Origin: Alginatibacterium sediminis
Lineage (GTDB): Bacteria > Pseudomonadota > Gammaproteobacteria > Enterobacterales > Celerinatantimonadaceae
Direction of reading: 5' to 3'
NCBI RefSeq assembly: GCF_003610775.1
Contig: NZ_RAQO01000004.1
Span: forward strand, 372,001-436,000
DNA length: 64,000 nt
The translations under genes were made by a program, and so were the position numbers. Below, piece by piece: positions 27,021 to 36,826 of this stretch (its first letter is position 1; every line of letters starts with the position of its first letter). The notes below the pieces were generated by a model. It saw only the letters and a program-made list of their open reading frames with translations, made no database searches and was not told the origin of the DNA.

Positions 27021-27129
27021 GACACGCATGAAAGTGGCACTCACGGAATGATGATCTCGGCCTAAAGTATAAGTACCAAGACTCCCATAACAGTGGTATC
27101 CCAATTCTTTTTCATGGGTGTCTTGTTAT
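27019..27129. repeat. Right REP-like cluster of the transposase unit
   Basis: Bases 27019-27066 are the direct copy of 24040-24087 and begin in the stop codon of the surface-protein gene. AAGACTCCCAT at 27079-27089 and ATGGGTGTCTT at 27114-27124 form an imperfect hairpin (10 of 11 pairs). ATGGGTGTCTTGTTAT at 27114-27129 is the exact inverse of 23985-24000. Confidence 0.75.
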
Positions 27130-27142
27130 CCACGTTGTTATC

Positions 27143-27760
27143 CTAATAGAGCTCTGGAAACCGTTTTTGGTGCTGGCCAAAGATGTATTCGCGCAGTTTC
27201 TCGCGATAGTGCTCGTCAGCAATGATATTTGCAGCCACGGTATCGCTATCGTTGCGACAGGCTCGCAGCTTAATCTCAATTCTATGCTGCTGCGGGAGTT
27301 CAAGTAAGGTGAACTCTTCGGTTTGGATTGCACCGCAGCGCATTTTTAGTCCAGTGCTCGATATGGATAGCACTTCAGTTGTAATGCGTCGCTTTGGACT
27401 GCGCACTTTTATATCTGTGGGTTTGTCTATCCGCCAACAGCGTTCTAACCCTTGCATATCGATAACCTCTGGACAAGCCAATAGTGGACGAAGATAGCCA
27501 AGGTCACTGGGGGTGAATTGTATTGGAAACCATAGCTTGAACTCCCCTAAAGACAGTTTCGCTTGCGCAAGTGCACGACTTAGGTGCAATGCTTGAGTAC
27601 CCGCATTTTTTTGGGCGAGTTGGGGGCTCTCAGCGCAGTCTTCACCGGTAAACATACCGCGAATGAAGTCGAGCTCATCGTGTGTTAATGCCTCCATCGG
27701 TCTCCCCAAGCGTTGAATATATTGTCTAATTATCTTAGTCCGCGATTGTGGTTTAATCAT
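27143..27760 (-). CDS. PilZ-like domain protein, uncertain
   Basis: This 205-residue soluble protein has no signal peptide. The C-terminal half carries VRSPKRRITTEVLSISSTG, which resembles the RxxxR and D/NxSxxG elements of PilZ domains that bind cyclic di-GMP, but the match is imperfect (serine replaces the usual Asp/Asn). The N-terminal half, with a leading QYIQRLGRPMEALTHDELDF, is helical and not recognised. The start at 27760 has no good ribosome site; an ATG at 27697 behind GGGGAGACCG gives a 184-residue product and may be the true start. The gene faces the REP cluster. Confidence 0.6.
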   Translation of the reverse strand: MIKPQSRTKIIRQYIQRLGRPMEALTHDELDFIRGMFTGEDCAESPQLAQKNAGTQALHLSRALAQAKLSLGEFKLWFPIQFTPSDLGYLRPLLACPEVIDMQGLERCWRIDKPTDIKVRSPKRRITTEVLSISSTGLKMRCGAIQTEEFTLLELPQQHRIEIKLRACRNDSDTVAANIIADEHYREKLREYIFGQHQKRFPELY

Positions 27761-28167
27761 GGAGAAATTATGGAGAAATTTTAGAGTTCGTGAATGAACT
27801 AAGTTGCAAGTTTGTATGATATTTAAAGGTAGTATCGTTTACGAACTCTAGAATGAAAAGTCATCTAGAACGCGCATATCTTTGTTTATATGTTATACAT
27901 CCGATTGGATCTTCACCACCAATGCTGGATACCAAATTAAGCGACTTTGCATACCAATCGTTATTCGCGAGGCGCTAATATTCGATTTTTCGAAACTCGT
28001 TTATATCTAAAACAGAGCTAGCTGATGCGGCTAGCTCTGTTCAACAATGTGATGAATAGGATACATCGCTTAACCTAATATCCTAGGTAAGCGAGATAAA
28101 CTTTTATGTGACGGTTTGGGCGTTTGATGTATTAGACAGGCTATTGGATTTAAGCCAAATGGAAGTC
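27761..28167. other. Non-coding gap between the PilZ-like gene and hopJ
   Basis: No gene is seen. The direct repeat ATGGAGAAATT occurs twice at its left end (27760-27783 region). The only clear structure is the 12-bp stem-loop at 28011-28041. Confidence 0.4.
28011..28041 (-). terminator. Strong 12-bp stem-loop downstream of hopJ
   Basis: AACAGAGCTAGC (28011-28022) pairs perfectly with GCTAGCTCTGTT (28030-28041) around TGATGCG. On the minus strand the stem is followed by TTAG, so the T-run is short. It lies 127 bases after the HopJ stop and is the best terminator candidate for that gene. Confidence 0.6.
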
Positions 28168-28506
28168 CTACTTTGCTGTTAATGCATTACCATCGAAGCG
28201 AATGCCAGCCCAGCCGTGTTGGATAAAATTGCGAATATTGGCATGGTCTAGCCCATTCGGGTTGCTTAAAACGTCATCTCGATAGAACTGACCAAAACAT
28301 GCTAGCGTTGATGGTTCATCTAATCCTAGCGACTGAGCGAAAGCAAAAATTTTGCAAGACCCGTTATTCTGTCCTGCTTGGTTTTCAGTTTCCCCATTTA
28401 CAAAGCTGACTGGGCTGAACTCAAAATTTGCATCTATAACTTGCATTGTCTGTTCAAACGTTACTTCATTAGGTTTTGAAGCCAATAACTCTAGAAATTG
28501 TTTCAT
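28168..28506 (-). CDS. HopJ-family protein
   Basis: This 112-residue protein begins MKQFLELLASKPNEVTFEQT, followed by VIDANFEFSPVSFVNGET and GSCKIFAFAQSLGL, and ends in NIRNFIQHGWAGIRFDG. This is the complete HopJ type III effector-like family pattern. Despite the name, the family is widespread in bacteria without type III secretion, and no secretion genes are nearby, so an intracellular role is more likely. The start is well supported by AAAGGA eight bases upstream. The function is unknown. Confidence 0.88.
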   Translation of the reverse strand: MKQFLELLASKPNEVTFEQTMQVIDANFEFSPVSFVNGETENQAGQNNGSCKIFAFAQSLGLDEPSTLACFGQFYRDDVLSNPNGLDHANIRNFIQHGWAGIRFDGNALTAK

Positions 28507-28906
28507 ATGACGTCCTTTGTCTCTATTTAGCGAAGTGTTCTTCGCAGGTTACTCAATTTTTGAAACGTACTCACGAACAATTTCTTCTCGTAACATGTTA
28601 ATGAGTACCTATATCTTATTAGGGTATAGGAAATAGTTGGATAGACCATTGTAAGCTGCCATTCATTTGGTAGGGTCTAGTTATTCGATGGGTAGTATAT
28701 ACATAAAGGGAAGGCCGCTGAGTTTCAAGCTATCTTTGATTGATAATCCAGATAGTAGCTGTTGTTCGGTTGCCTAAGCCGATATTAGTTTAGACCTTAA
28801 AACGGATAGATCTATTGCTCACAAAACCATAATCGCGCCCGAAGACGCGATTAGTTATTGCAGTTCTAAGCTAGCCATTTTGAATGGTCGCTTTAAAGTC
28901 TACTAA
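28507..28906. other. Non-coding gap between hopJ and glcB
   Basis: About 400 bases without a supportable gene on either strand. It presumably contains the hopJ promoter and the end of the glcB message, but I see no clear promoter or hairpin. Confidence 0.4.
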
Positions 28907-31093
28907 CTATGACTGAGTTGCCTTAAGTTTTAATCTCATGGCGTGTAATACTGGTTCAGTATAGCCACTAGGTTGATTACACCCGTCGAACACCAATTGA
29001 CACGCGGCGCTAAAGGCGATGCTTGACTCAAAATTTGGTGACATATTCGTGTAGATAGGGTCGCCGGCATTTTGCCCATCCACGACTTTGGCCATCCGTT
29101 GCATGCTTGCCAGCACTTGCTTTTTAGAGCAAATCCCGTGATGTATCCAGTTGGCGAGGTGCTGACTAGAAATGCGCAGTGTGGCTCTATCTTCCATTAA
29201 GCCTACATCGTTAATATCGGGTACTTTGGAGCAGCCTACACCTTGATCAATCCAGCGCACCACATAACCGAGTATTCCTTGAGCATTATTGTCTAACTCG
29301 TTTTGAATTTGAGACTGAGTTAGTGTTTGGTCTGCTAACAATGGAATGGTTAAAATGTCATCTACCTTGGCTCGAAGGCGCTGGGTAAGTTCTTTTTGGC
29401 GGCTTGGCACGTTTACTTGGTGGTAGTGGAGGGCGTGCAAAGTTGCAGCTGTAGGCGAGGGCACCCATGCCGTGTTTGCACCTGCTTGCGGGTGGGCTAT
29501 TTTAGCTAACATCATTTTAGCCATGTTATCTGGCTCTGGCCACATGCCTTTGCCAATCTGCGCTTTGCCTTGCAAACCACACTCTAGCCCTAAATCGACG
29601 TTCTGGTCTTCGTAAGCACTAATCCATTTCATGGTTTTAAGTTGTGCTTTAGGAGCAAATGGGCCGGCTTCCATACTGGTATGTATTTCATCACCCGTGC
29701 GGTCTAAAAACCCTGTATTAATAAACACCACGCGTTCTTTAGCAGCACGGATACACTCCTTGAGGTTGACGGAGGTGCGGCGCTCTTCATCCATAATACC
29801 TACTTTAATGGTATTACGAGCAAGGCCTAAAGCATCTTCAATGCGACCAAACATCTGCGTGGTAAACGCAACCTCTTCAGGGCCGTGCATTTTCGGTTTT
29901 ACAATATTAATGCTAGCTGCGCTTGAATTTTGATAGGGGCTATTACCATTTAAATCATGCATTGCGATTAGGCAGCAGATCATGCCATCCATGATCCCTT
30001 CAGGGATTTCATCACCATTTTTGTCCAAAATAGCGGGAGTCGTCATCAAATGTCCAACATTACGAATAAACAGCATGCTGCGACCTTTAAGTGAGATTTC
30101 ACCACCTTTAACGCTAGTGTATTGGCGATCAGGGTTGAGTGTTCGAACAATAGTTTTACCGTTCTTTTGCAAGCTTTCTTGTAAATCGCCTTTCATTAAG
30201 CCCAGCCAGTTCTTATATGCTAGCGCTTTGTCTTCGCCATCAACTGCCGCTACAGAATCCTCGCAGTCCATAATGGTTGTAAGTGCAGCTTCCATTAAAA
30301 CATCTTTTATACCGGCTTTATCAACCCGGCCAATAGGCGTATCGGGATCAATTTGAATTTCAATGTGCAGATTGTTGTGCTTTATCAAAATGGCGCAGGG
30401 CGAATCTGGCGCACCTTGATAACCAACCAACTGTTCAGCATCGATGAGCACTACTTCTTCATCATTTTGTAAGGTAGCGGTTAAGGTGTGACCTGTTTTT
30501 AATCCGCCTATGCTGTAATTGACCACATCTTTATGGGAAGCGCCATTGAGTGGTGCGGCTTCATCCAAAAATGCTCTTGCGTAAGCCACTACTTTTTCGC
30601 CGCGTACAGGGTTGAAAGTGCTTGTTTTTTCAGCACCTTGTTCTTCGCTGATTACATCAGTGCCGTATAAAGCATCATATAGACTGCCCCAACGTGCGTT
30701 CGCAGCGTTGAGTGCAAAGCGCGCGTTCATAATTGGAACTACGAGCTGTGGCCCTGCTTGGGTGGCTATCTCTGGCTCGACATTTTCTGTGCTTACTGAA
30801 AAATCGCCAGCTTCTGGAACGAGGTAGCCAATTTCAGTTAAAAAGAGTTTGTAAGCTGCTGCGTCAAACGCTGAGCCTAGATGGGCTTTGTGCCAATTGT
30901 CGATTTGTTGTTGGAGATATTCGCGCTTTTCTAACAGTGCACGATTCTTTGGAGTGAGGTCGTTGAGAATAGACTCAAAAGACTGCCAAAATTCATCGGC
31001 ATTAATGCCTGTTCCTGGGATGGCTTGTTGGTTAACTAAATCAAAGAGGGTGCTATCAATGCTCAAGCTTCCCTGTTGAACTCGACTAATCAT
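28907..31093 (-). CDS. glcB: Malate synthase G
   Basis: The ATG at 31093 ([18 protein letters not shown]) matches the usual family start and gives 728 residues; a TTG-started extension to 31177 is not family-like. Signature stretches include SQAGPQL-like [50 protein letters not shown] and [12 protein letters not shown]. The enzyme condenses glyoxylate with acetyl-CoA to give malate in the cytoplasm. It forms the glyoxylate shunt with the isocitrate lyase encoded at 32318-33913. A LysR gene lies directly upstream on the same strand. Confidence 0.97.
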   Translation of the reverse strand: MISRVQQGSLSIDSTLFDLVNQQAIPGTGINADEFWQSFESILNDLTPKNRALLEKREYLQQQIDNWHKAHLGSAFDAAAYKLFLTEIGYLVPEAGDFSVSTENVEPEIATQAGPQLVVPIMNARFALNAANARWGSLYDALYGTDVISEEQGAEKTSTFNPVRGEKVVAYARAFLDEAAPLNGASHKDVVNYSIGGLKTGHTLTATLQNDEEVVLIDAEQLVGYQGAPDSPCAILIKHNNLHIEIQIDPDTPIGRVDKAGIKDVLMEAALTTIMDCEDSVAAVDGEDKALAYKNWLGLMKGDLQESLQKNGKTIVRTLNPDRQYTSVKGGEISLKGRSMLFIRNVGHLMTTPAILDKNGDEIPEGIMDGMICCLIAMHDLNGNSPYQNSSAASINIVKPKMHGPEEVAFTTQMFGRIEDALGLARNTIKVGIMDEERRTSVNLKECIRAAKERVVFINTGFLDRTGDEIHTSMEAGPFAPKAQLKTMKWISAYEDQNVDLGLECGLQGKAQIGKGMWPEPDNMAKMMLAKIAHPQAGANTAWVPSPTAATLHALHYHQVNVPSRQKELTQRLRAKVDDILTIPLLADQTLTQSQIQNELDNNAQGILGYVVRWIDQGVGCSKVPDINDVGLMEDRATLRISSQHLANWIHHGICSKKQVLASMQRMAKVVDGQNAGDPIYTNMSPNFESSIAFSAACQLVFDGCNQPSGYTEPVLHAMRLKLKATQS

Positions 31094-31206
31094 AGAATCT
31101 CTTTTTATAATCAAAGGTTGTTCTAACACTCTATAAAAGTCATCAGCATTTATCCAATTTATGATGTCTATGCTCAATATTCACAGAATAAATGCCATGT
31201 AATTGA

Positions 31207-32163
31207 TTACATTTCAACCACACCACTTTCGATTTCATTAGCTACTGCTTTAATGAGCTGTCTCATCCATTGGTGGTCTGGGTTACTTTGCAATAACGGG
31301 CTCCAAGCCATTTTTACTTCAAAGGGCTCTATCGCAAACGGGGCAGGTTTTATTAACAGTTTAGGATTATCGCGTTGGGACTGGGCCGCTTTACTCGGAA
31401 TGGTGAGTATAAGATTTGGTTGCTGGGCGAACAACACCGCTGACAAGTAGTGACGAGTAAACACGGTAATGTTACGCGTTTTACCAATTCGCATGAGTGC
31501 CTCGTCTATCCAGCCTAGTTTTAGAACTTCATTTGGATTTACTCCAACACCGGTGCCCATACCAGTCTTGCTTACCCATATATGTTGCGCCTTTAAATAC
31601 GAAAGTAAATTGAAATTGTCGGCAATTGGATTGTCTTTACTAAAAAGACAGGAGAACCCGTCATGCCAAAGGCTGACTTGGTGAAAGGAGAGGGGGATGT
31701 CATCAAAACGGTTGATGATGATATCAACGGTGCCTTGCTCAACATCCTGATATGTGACGTCACTAGGTGTCATAATGTCGAGCCGAATATTGGGAGCTAC
31801 CTGGCTTAAGCGTAGCAATAATGGCTGAATTAGTGTTGACTCGGCATAGTCGCTGGCCATGATTCTAAATACCCGCTGACTGTTTTCAGCATCAAATTCG
31901 GTCGTCGGCTGAACAGCTTTTTCTACATTGGTAAGAACATTTCGAATAATAGGTTGTAGCTTTAAAGCACGCTCTGTCGGCGTCATTCCTTCACTGGTTC
32001 TCACTAACAATGGATCGTCGAACAAGTCCCTTAGGCGCTTGAGACCATTACTCATAGCTGGCTGAGTTATCCCCATATGCTTGGCTGCTTGGGTGACATT
32101 ACGCATACGTAATAAGGTGTCTAAATACACAAGGAGGTTTAGGTCAATACGACTAATATTCAT
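31207..32163 (-). CDS. LysR-family regulator, probable glyoxylate-shunt regulator
   Basis: This protein has 318 residues from the ATG at 32163 (MNISRIDLNLL), or 324 from an ATG at 32181; neither has a clear ribosome site. The winged helix is classical: NVTQAAKHMGITQPAMSNGLKRLRDLF, then DPLLVRTSEGMTPTERA. The effector-binding domain follows. It lies between glcB on the same strand and the divergent aceA gene, 154 bases away, so control of the glyoxylate shunt is likely. This is inferred from position only. Confidence 0.92.
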   Translation of the reverse strand: MNISRIDLNLLVYLDTLLRMRNVTQAAKHMGITQPAMSNGLKRLRDLFDDPLLVRTSEGMTPTERALKLQPIIRNVLTNVEKAVQPTTEFDAENSQRVFRIMASDYAESTLIQPLLLRLSQVAPNIRLDIMTPSDVTYQDVEQGTVDIIINRFDDIPLSFHQVSLWHDGFSCLFSKDNPIADNFNLLSYLKAQHIWVSKTGMGTGVGVNPNEVLKLGWIDEALMRIGKTRNITVFTRHYLSAVLFAQQPNLILTIPSKAAQSQRDNPKLLIKPAPFAIEPFEVKMAWSPLLQSNPDHQWMRQLIKAVANEIESGVVEM

Positions 32164-32317
32164 ATGGAAAATACCGAACATAATAACTATAAATTTAATA
32201 AATTATTACATGCGTGCTTATACTTTGTCCAAGGTTAGATGCACATCCGCAGAGATAGCGCTGACCGCTACTAAGCACCAATGCCTTAGTACCCTACACA
32301 TAATAAAGGACGAGTAT

Positions 32318-33913
32318 ATGTCTCAAATCAATCAAGATATCGAAATGATCGAAGTAGCCAAGCGCACTGCAGGTGCTCCTTGGGACGCTATTAACCCTGA
32401 ATCCGCTGCTCGTATGCGTGCTCAAAACAAATTCAAGACGGGTTTGGATATTGCGCAATATACCGCTGATATTATGCGTGCAGATATGCACGCGTTTGAT
32501 AATGACAAATCGATGTACACCCAGTCATTGGGTTGCTGGCATGGCTTTATCGGCCAACAAAAGATGATTTCGATTAAAAAGCACTTTGGTGGTAAGACGG
32601 ACCGACGCTACTTATACCTATCTGGCTGGATGGTTGCTGCCCTTCGCTCTGACTTCGGCCCCTTGCCGGACCAATCAATGCACGAGAAAACTTCGGTTGC
32701 AGGTTTGGTTGAGGAGCTATATACCTTCCTACGTCAAGCTGATGCGCGTGAACTCGGCGGACTATTCCGTGCCCTTGATGATGCACGTGAAGCTGGCGAT
32801 GCGAGTTTACAAGATTCAATTCAAGACCAAATTGATAACCATGTGACGCATGTTGTTCCGATTATTGCCGACATTGATGCTGGTTTTGGTAATGCCGAAG
32901 CTACCTACTTAATGGCCAAGCAGATGATTGAAGCAGGTGCTTGTTGTCTACAGATAGAAAACCAAGTAGCCGATGAGAAGCAGTGTGGGCACCAAGACGG
33001 TAAAGTAACCGTACCTCACGCGGACTTCCACTCTAAATTACGTGCATTGCGTTACGCATTCTTAGAGCTTGGCATCGATAACGGAATCATTGTTGCGCGT
33101 ACCGATTCCCAAGGTGCGGGACTCACCAAAGAAATCGCTGTGGTTAAAGAGCCTGGTGACCAAGGTGATGTCTATAACTCATACTTAGATGTTGAAGAAA
33201 TTGATGTCATGGAAATGGCTGAAGGTGACGTGTGCTTTAACCGCAATGGTAAATTGGTTCGTCCGAAACGCCTACCTTCTGGTTTGTATCAGTTCCGTGA
33301 AGGAACAGGCGAAGATCGCTGTGTATTTGACTGTATTGAAGCAATTAATGCGGGCGCCGATCTTTTGTGGATTGAAACTGAAAAACCACACATTGGTCAA
33401 ATCAAAGAGATGATGGATGGCGTTCGTGAAGTTCACCCTAACGCAAAATTGGTTTACAACAACTCACCATCATTTAACTGGACACTCAATTTCCGTCAAC
33501 AAACCTTCGATGCAATGCTAGAAGCGGGTGAAGATGTATCTGGATACGAACGTGAAAACCTAATGAGTGCCCAATACGATGAGAGCATTTTATCGACTCG
33601 CGCTGATGACCGAATTCGTACTTTCCAGGCTGATGCTGCACGTGAAGCGAATATCTTCCATCACTTAATCACGCTACCTACTTACCACACCGCTGCCTTA
33701 TCTACCGATAACTTGGCTAAAGAGTACTTTGGTGACCAGGGCATGTTGGGCTATGTAGCTAACGTACAACGCAAAGAGATCCGCCAAGGTATTGCCTGTG
33801 TGAAACACCAAAATATGTCGGGCTCTGATATTGGTGACGATCATAAAGAGTACTTTGCTGGCGAAAACGCGCTTAAAGCTGGTGGCGCGAAGAATACATC
33901 TAACCAGTTCTAA
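32318..33913 (+). CDS. aceA: Isocitrate lyase, 531-residue type
   Basis: The ATG at 32318 (MSQINQDIEMIEVAKRT) behind AAAGGACGAG gives 531 residues, the length of the Pseudomonas/marine subfamily rather than the 430-residue enterobacterial one. The active-site loop reads EKQCGHQDGK, the KxCGH motif with the catalytic Cys, and PIIADIDAGFGNAEATY carries the metal-binding Asp residues. It splits isocitrate into succinate and glyoxylate and feeds glyoxylate to GlcB. Longer upstream reading frames overlap the LysR gene and are rejected. A strong terminator follows. Confidence 0.97.
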   Translation: MSQINQDIEMIEVAKRTAGAPWDAINPESAARMRAQNKFKTGLDIAQYTADIMRADMHAFDNDKSMYTQSLGCWHGFIGQQKMISIKKHFGGKTDRRYLYLSGWMVAALRSDFGPLPDQSMHEKTSVAGLVEELYTFLRQADARELGGLFRALDDAREAGDASLQDSIQDQIDNHVTHVVPIIADIDAGFGNAEATYLMAKQMIEAGACCLQIENQVADEKQCGHQDGKVTVPHADFHSKLRALRYAFLELGIDNGIIVARTDSQGAGLTKEIAVVKEPGDQGDVYNSYLDVEEIDVMEMAEGDVCFNRNGKLVRPKRLPSGLYQFREGTGEDRCVFDCIEAINAGADLLWIETEKPHIGQIKEMMDGVREVHPNAKLVYNNSPSFNWTLNFRQQTFDAMLEAGEDVSGYERENLMSAQYDESILSTRADDRIRTFQADAAREANIFHHLITLPTYHTAALSTDNLAKEYFGDQGMLGYVANVQRKEIRQGIACVKHQNMSGSDIGDDHKEYFAGENALKAGGAKNTSNQF

Positions 33914-33935
33914 ACTAGCGAAAAATAGTTAAACT

Positions 33936-33979
33936 AAAGCGGCCTTTATAAGTATAAATTAGAAGTAAGGCCGCTTTTT
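33936..33979 (+). terminator. Rho-independent terminator of aceA
   Basis: AAAGCGGCCTT (33936-33946) pairs perfectly with AAGGCCGCTTT (33967-33977) across 20 bases and ends in a run of five T residues. It starts 23 bases after the aceA stop. Confidence 0.85.
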
Positions 33980-34099
33980 CTTTCCGAAACCTTTGTACAT
34001 TAAGCATTAAAAGACTAAAAGACTAAAAGACTTTTGGTGATATTTAGCTATGAATGTTCTTTGGACTAACTTCCTACCCACTGTTTGTTGAGACATTTT

Positions 34100-34669
34100 A
34101 TGACGACTCTACCGCTGTACTTACAAGATGATAAACAAGGGCTCACAGATAAGGGCTTTGCTATTTCAAATGTGTGGTATCACGGAACATCTTCGGCTTT
34201 GTTGCCATCAATATTGGAATTTGGGCTAAAACGCTCTGGTGACAATGAACTCAATCAAGCTGCACAGAAAACAATGGCGACTATAGGTAATCAATTCACA
34301 CCAACTCAAGAGCCGGTTTTCTTAACGCAAAGCAAAGAGCTTGCGTATTACTGGGCAACACAAGCGATAAGGGATCGCAGTGTGCGTTTTGAAGGTGAAG
34401 AAGAGCCCGTAGTTTTGGCTGTGACATTAGACGAGAAGCTACAAGCGCAAGTAAAACCTGATGTTGGAGCAATGAGCCTACTGCTTATGGACAGCGGCGA
34501 ACACTTTATGGCCCATCTTGCTAGCATCTACGAACAGCGTGGCGTGCCCGTTCCAGACATCGATCTTAAACAAGCCGATCGCATGGACTTTTTGACTAAA
34601 CTAGGCATGGCCTACATCAATCAAAACATCGACGCAAAAAACATCAAACTTGTTAGCGAAGTAAGGTAA
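34100..34669 (+). CDS. Protein with ADP-ribosyltransferase-like fold signature
   Basis: This 189-residue protein starts at the ATG at 34100; a TTG at 34085 is possible. WYHGTSSALLPSILEFGLK at 26-44 has the H-G-T and downstream I..GL spacing seen in the first motif of PARP-like and KptA-like transferases. PVFLTQSKELAYYWA at 72-86 fits the second strand-helix motif, and an EEEPVVLAV stretch follows. The catalytic glutamate expected in true ADP-ribosyltransferases cannot be assigned with certainty. There is no signal peptide, so it is not obviously a secreted toxin. It stands alone with no antitoxin-like partner. It could also be a non-catalytic member of the fold. Confidence 0.6.
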   Translation: MTTLPLYLQDDKQGLTDKGFAISNVWYHGTSSALLPSILEFGLKRSGDNELNQAAQKTMATIGNQFTPTQEPVFLTQSKELAYYWATQAIRDRSVRFEGEEEPVVLAVTLDEKLQAQVKPDVGAMSLLLMDSGEHFMAHLASIYEQRGVPVPDIDLKQADRMDFLTKLGMAYINQNIDAKNIKLVSEVR

Positions 34670-35111
34670 GCACTGTTGCCTTTTGCCGTTCACTATTTGT
34701 GCTTAAAGCCATGATGAAGAAAACATGGTCAATGTGCTTAGAAGTAACCGTGCATTTGATACTTTTTTGTAGGGTACGCTACAAAGTAATTTTGCTGAAT
34801 GTACATTAGTTGCATTCAGCTAGTGTAAAGATTGGATTTAGCGATGTATGGTTCGTACTCTGGCTAAAATCTTGTGAACAGTGATTGTTTTCCCACTAGG
34901 GCAGTTTATCTAGCTTAGGGTTTAATTTGGGCTCAGATAGTCGTTTGCTTAGCGTACAATCAGCCTTTAAAGCGCCAAGTCGAGACCCTTAAATCAAAAA
35001 ATGCACTTAAAGAGTTAAGGTAACTTATTACAGATCCCTTCCTTTTTTTATGAAAAAGTCAGTAGCAACACCCGAAATATCACTTTGACTTAACCCAATT
35101 TTTTAGCCATT
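34670..35111. other. Non-coding gap
   Basis: About 440 bases with no gene I can support, and no clear hairpin or promoter. The right end is AT-rich and leads into the small membrane-protein frame. Confidence 0.4.
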
Positions 35112-35378
35112 GTGCAGGTTGCATTCGTTTTTAACACGCTCTATGTTTTTGGAACTCTTTTGAAATCTGATTTATTGTCTTTTTTGGTAATTAACGGTGT
35201 TGTAGTTGTTATTTCGATAGCACTAATAATTAGAGGAAAATCACTAAGAGACAGCAAAAGCTCTAGGGGTATCTCGGCTTCTAGCAATGAAACTTCGACT
35301 GGGACAGCTCTAATCGTATGTGGTCTGTTGTTGTTGATAGCCCAGATTGTTAAAGTTGCTCAAAGGCTTATGTTATAA
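35112..35378 (+). CDS. Small two-helix membrane protein, hypothetical
   Basis: An 88-residue frame starting at a GTG has two hydrophobic segments: SFLVINGVVVVISIALII at about 23-40 and GTALIVCGLLLLIAQIV at about 64-80. They are joined by a polar Ser/Lys-rich loop. No ribosome site is evident and no family is recognised, so the start is uncertain and the gene itself is only moderately supported. The two well-formed membrane helices in one frame argue against a random frame. Confidence 0.4.
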   Translation: MQVAFVFNTLYVFGTLLKSDLLSFLVINGVVVVISIALIIRGKSLRDSKSSRGISASSNETSTGTALIVCGLLLLIAQIVKVAQRLML

Positions 35379-35804
35379 CCCAATAACAATTTTTGAGAGT
35401 CGTTATTAACAACGCTGCTAGACATCAATACACCTGACAAACTCTTAAATATGTAAACTGCAAATTTGGGTGTGTCCAAGTTATTAATTTCCCAAAGTCG
35501 TTATATCCAATAAGTAAAGCATCCAAACATTGCTTTGTGTGTAGCTATCCACCTAAGTAAAGAGCAGGGATGTAACTAGATATATGCCCCTCACATCTAC
35601 TTTGTGGTCTATGCCGCTTGTTATGTGTTGTTGTGAATGACTGCTTAATAGCAGCAGAATTTTGTAGCTGGCCTAAGATGATTAATTTCCAAGTTTTTAC
35701 TCTAATTGTGAGCTGGATTCTAAAAATCTGCATAATTACGTTTCTAAAACGAACAATTTACTTGCACACTAGAAGACTGTTAATGGTTTGTTAATTGCGA
35801 GTTT
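35379..35804. other. Non-coding gap upstream of the DUF2804 gene
   Basis: About 425 AT-rich bases. Open frames on either strand are short, without ribosome sites or recognisable sequence. I see no distinct element. Confidence 0.4.
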
Positions 35805-36818
35805 ATGTTTAATACTTTGCCAGCTCCAGAATCGCTTATCAACGTAGACGGGCAGCCTATATTTGGTCAGTTTGATGGTATTCCGTTAAAGCTCGGCTTA
35901 GAGCACTTCCGCTACACCACCGACATGGACAAAAAGGCGAGTAGGTGGGCCAAATACTTTCACTACAAACAGTTTCAGTTTGCCAGCATTGTGACTCCAA
36001 ACTATGTCATTGGCTTGGCTATCGCAGATATTCGTTATGTAACCAGTGCCTTTTGTTATGTCTATGATATTCACAACGATAAATTATCAGAAGTCAGTTG
36101 GATAAAAGCACTTGGCATTGCCTCGACCATTACCTCGTCACCTAGCGATGGTATTACCACCTTAAATGGTGAGCCGATAAAATTCGACATTCAGCAGCAA
36201 CAATGGCAAGTGGTGATTAACAGTAGCAGTATTCACGCTGAACTATCCTTTACGCCCACTCTTGAAAGCCTACCCTTGTCGATGTGTACGCCCACAGGCT
36301 ATAGCGGCTGGACCTACACCCAAAAACATAACGCGCTAGCGGTGACGGGGCAGCTTAGTATCGATGGCGAAACCATCAGTTTGGAACATGCGCTGGCTAG
36401 CTATGACTTTTCAGCTGGATATATGAGAAGAGAAACCAGTTGGCGCTGGGCGAGCATTAATACTGTGGTGGGCCAAGCCAAGTTGGGGCTAAATTTAGCG
36501 GCTGGTGTGAACGAAACGGGCAGCTGTGAAAATGCGCTATGGATTGATGGTACTCGTCATTTACTTGGCCCGGTTCATTTTGACTTTGATCGAAGTGATC
36601 AACACAAACGTTGGCGGATATACTCGCTTGATGGGCATGTTGACTTAAGCTTCAGCGCAATTAATAAACGCAGCGAAAAACTGAATTTGTGGATACTTAA
36701 AAGCAATTTTCGCCAGTTTATCGGCCATTTCAATGGGACGATAATCGACTCATCCGGCAAGCGGCATACACTGGAGAATTGTCTTGGTTTGACCGAAGAT
36801 CATTTTGCGCGCTGGTAG
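35805..36818 (+). CDS. DUF2804 family protein
   Basis: This 337-residue protein has the DUF2804 pattern: an opening with a G-x-F-G-like segment (GQPIFGQFDG), then KYFHYKQFQFASIVTPNYVIGLAIADIRYV, GYSGWTYTQKHNALAVTG in the middle, an invariant-looking ALASYDFSAGYMRRETSWRWAS segment near 204-225, and a WRIYSLDGHVDLSF end. Predicted secondary structure is all beta, as in lipocalin-like folds. There is no signal peptide. The function is not established; its neighbour is a lipid-hydroxylase-like membrane protein encoded 8 bases downstream, so a lipid- or sterol-related role is possible by context only. Confidence 0.88.
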   Translation: MFNTLPAPESLINVDGQPIFGQFDGIPLKLGLEHFRYTTDMDKKASRWAKYFHYKQFQFASIVTPNYVIGLAIADIRYVTSAFCYVYDIHNDKLSEVSWIKALGIASTITSSPSDGITTLNGEPIKFDIQQQQWQVVINSSSIHAELSFTPTLESLPLSMCTPTGYSGWTYTQKHNALAVTGQLSIDGETISLEHALASYDFSAGYMRRETSWRWASINTVVGQAKLGLNLAAGVNETGSCENALWIDGTRHLLGPVHFDFDRSDQHKRWRIYSLDGHVDLSFSAINKRSEKLNLWILKSNFRQFIGHFNGTIIDSSGKRHTLENCLGLTEDHFARW

Positions 36819-36826
36819 AGTCGAAT

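Noticed and set aside
29631..30356. Long plus-strand frames opposite glcB
   Set aside because: They mirror the strong codon bias of the glcB gene and have no family resemblance.
31094..31177. TTG-started extension of malate synthase G
   Set aside because: The 28 extra residues have no counterpart in the family, and the ATG at 31093 follows a purine-rich ribosome site.
32081..32317. N-terminal extension of isocitrate lyase
   Set aside because: It is not family-like and overlaps the divergent LysR gene. The ATG at 32318 has a good ribosome site and gives the normal 531 residues.
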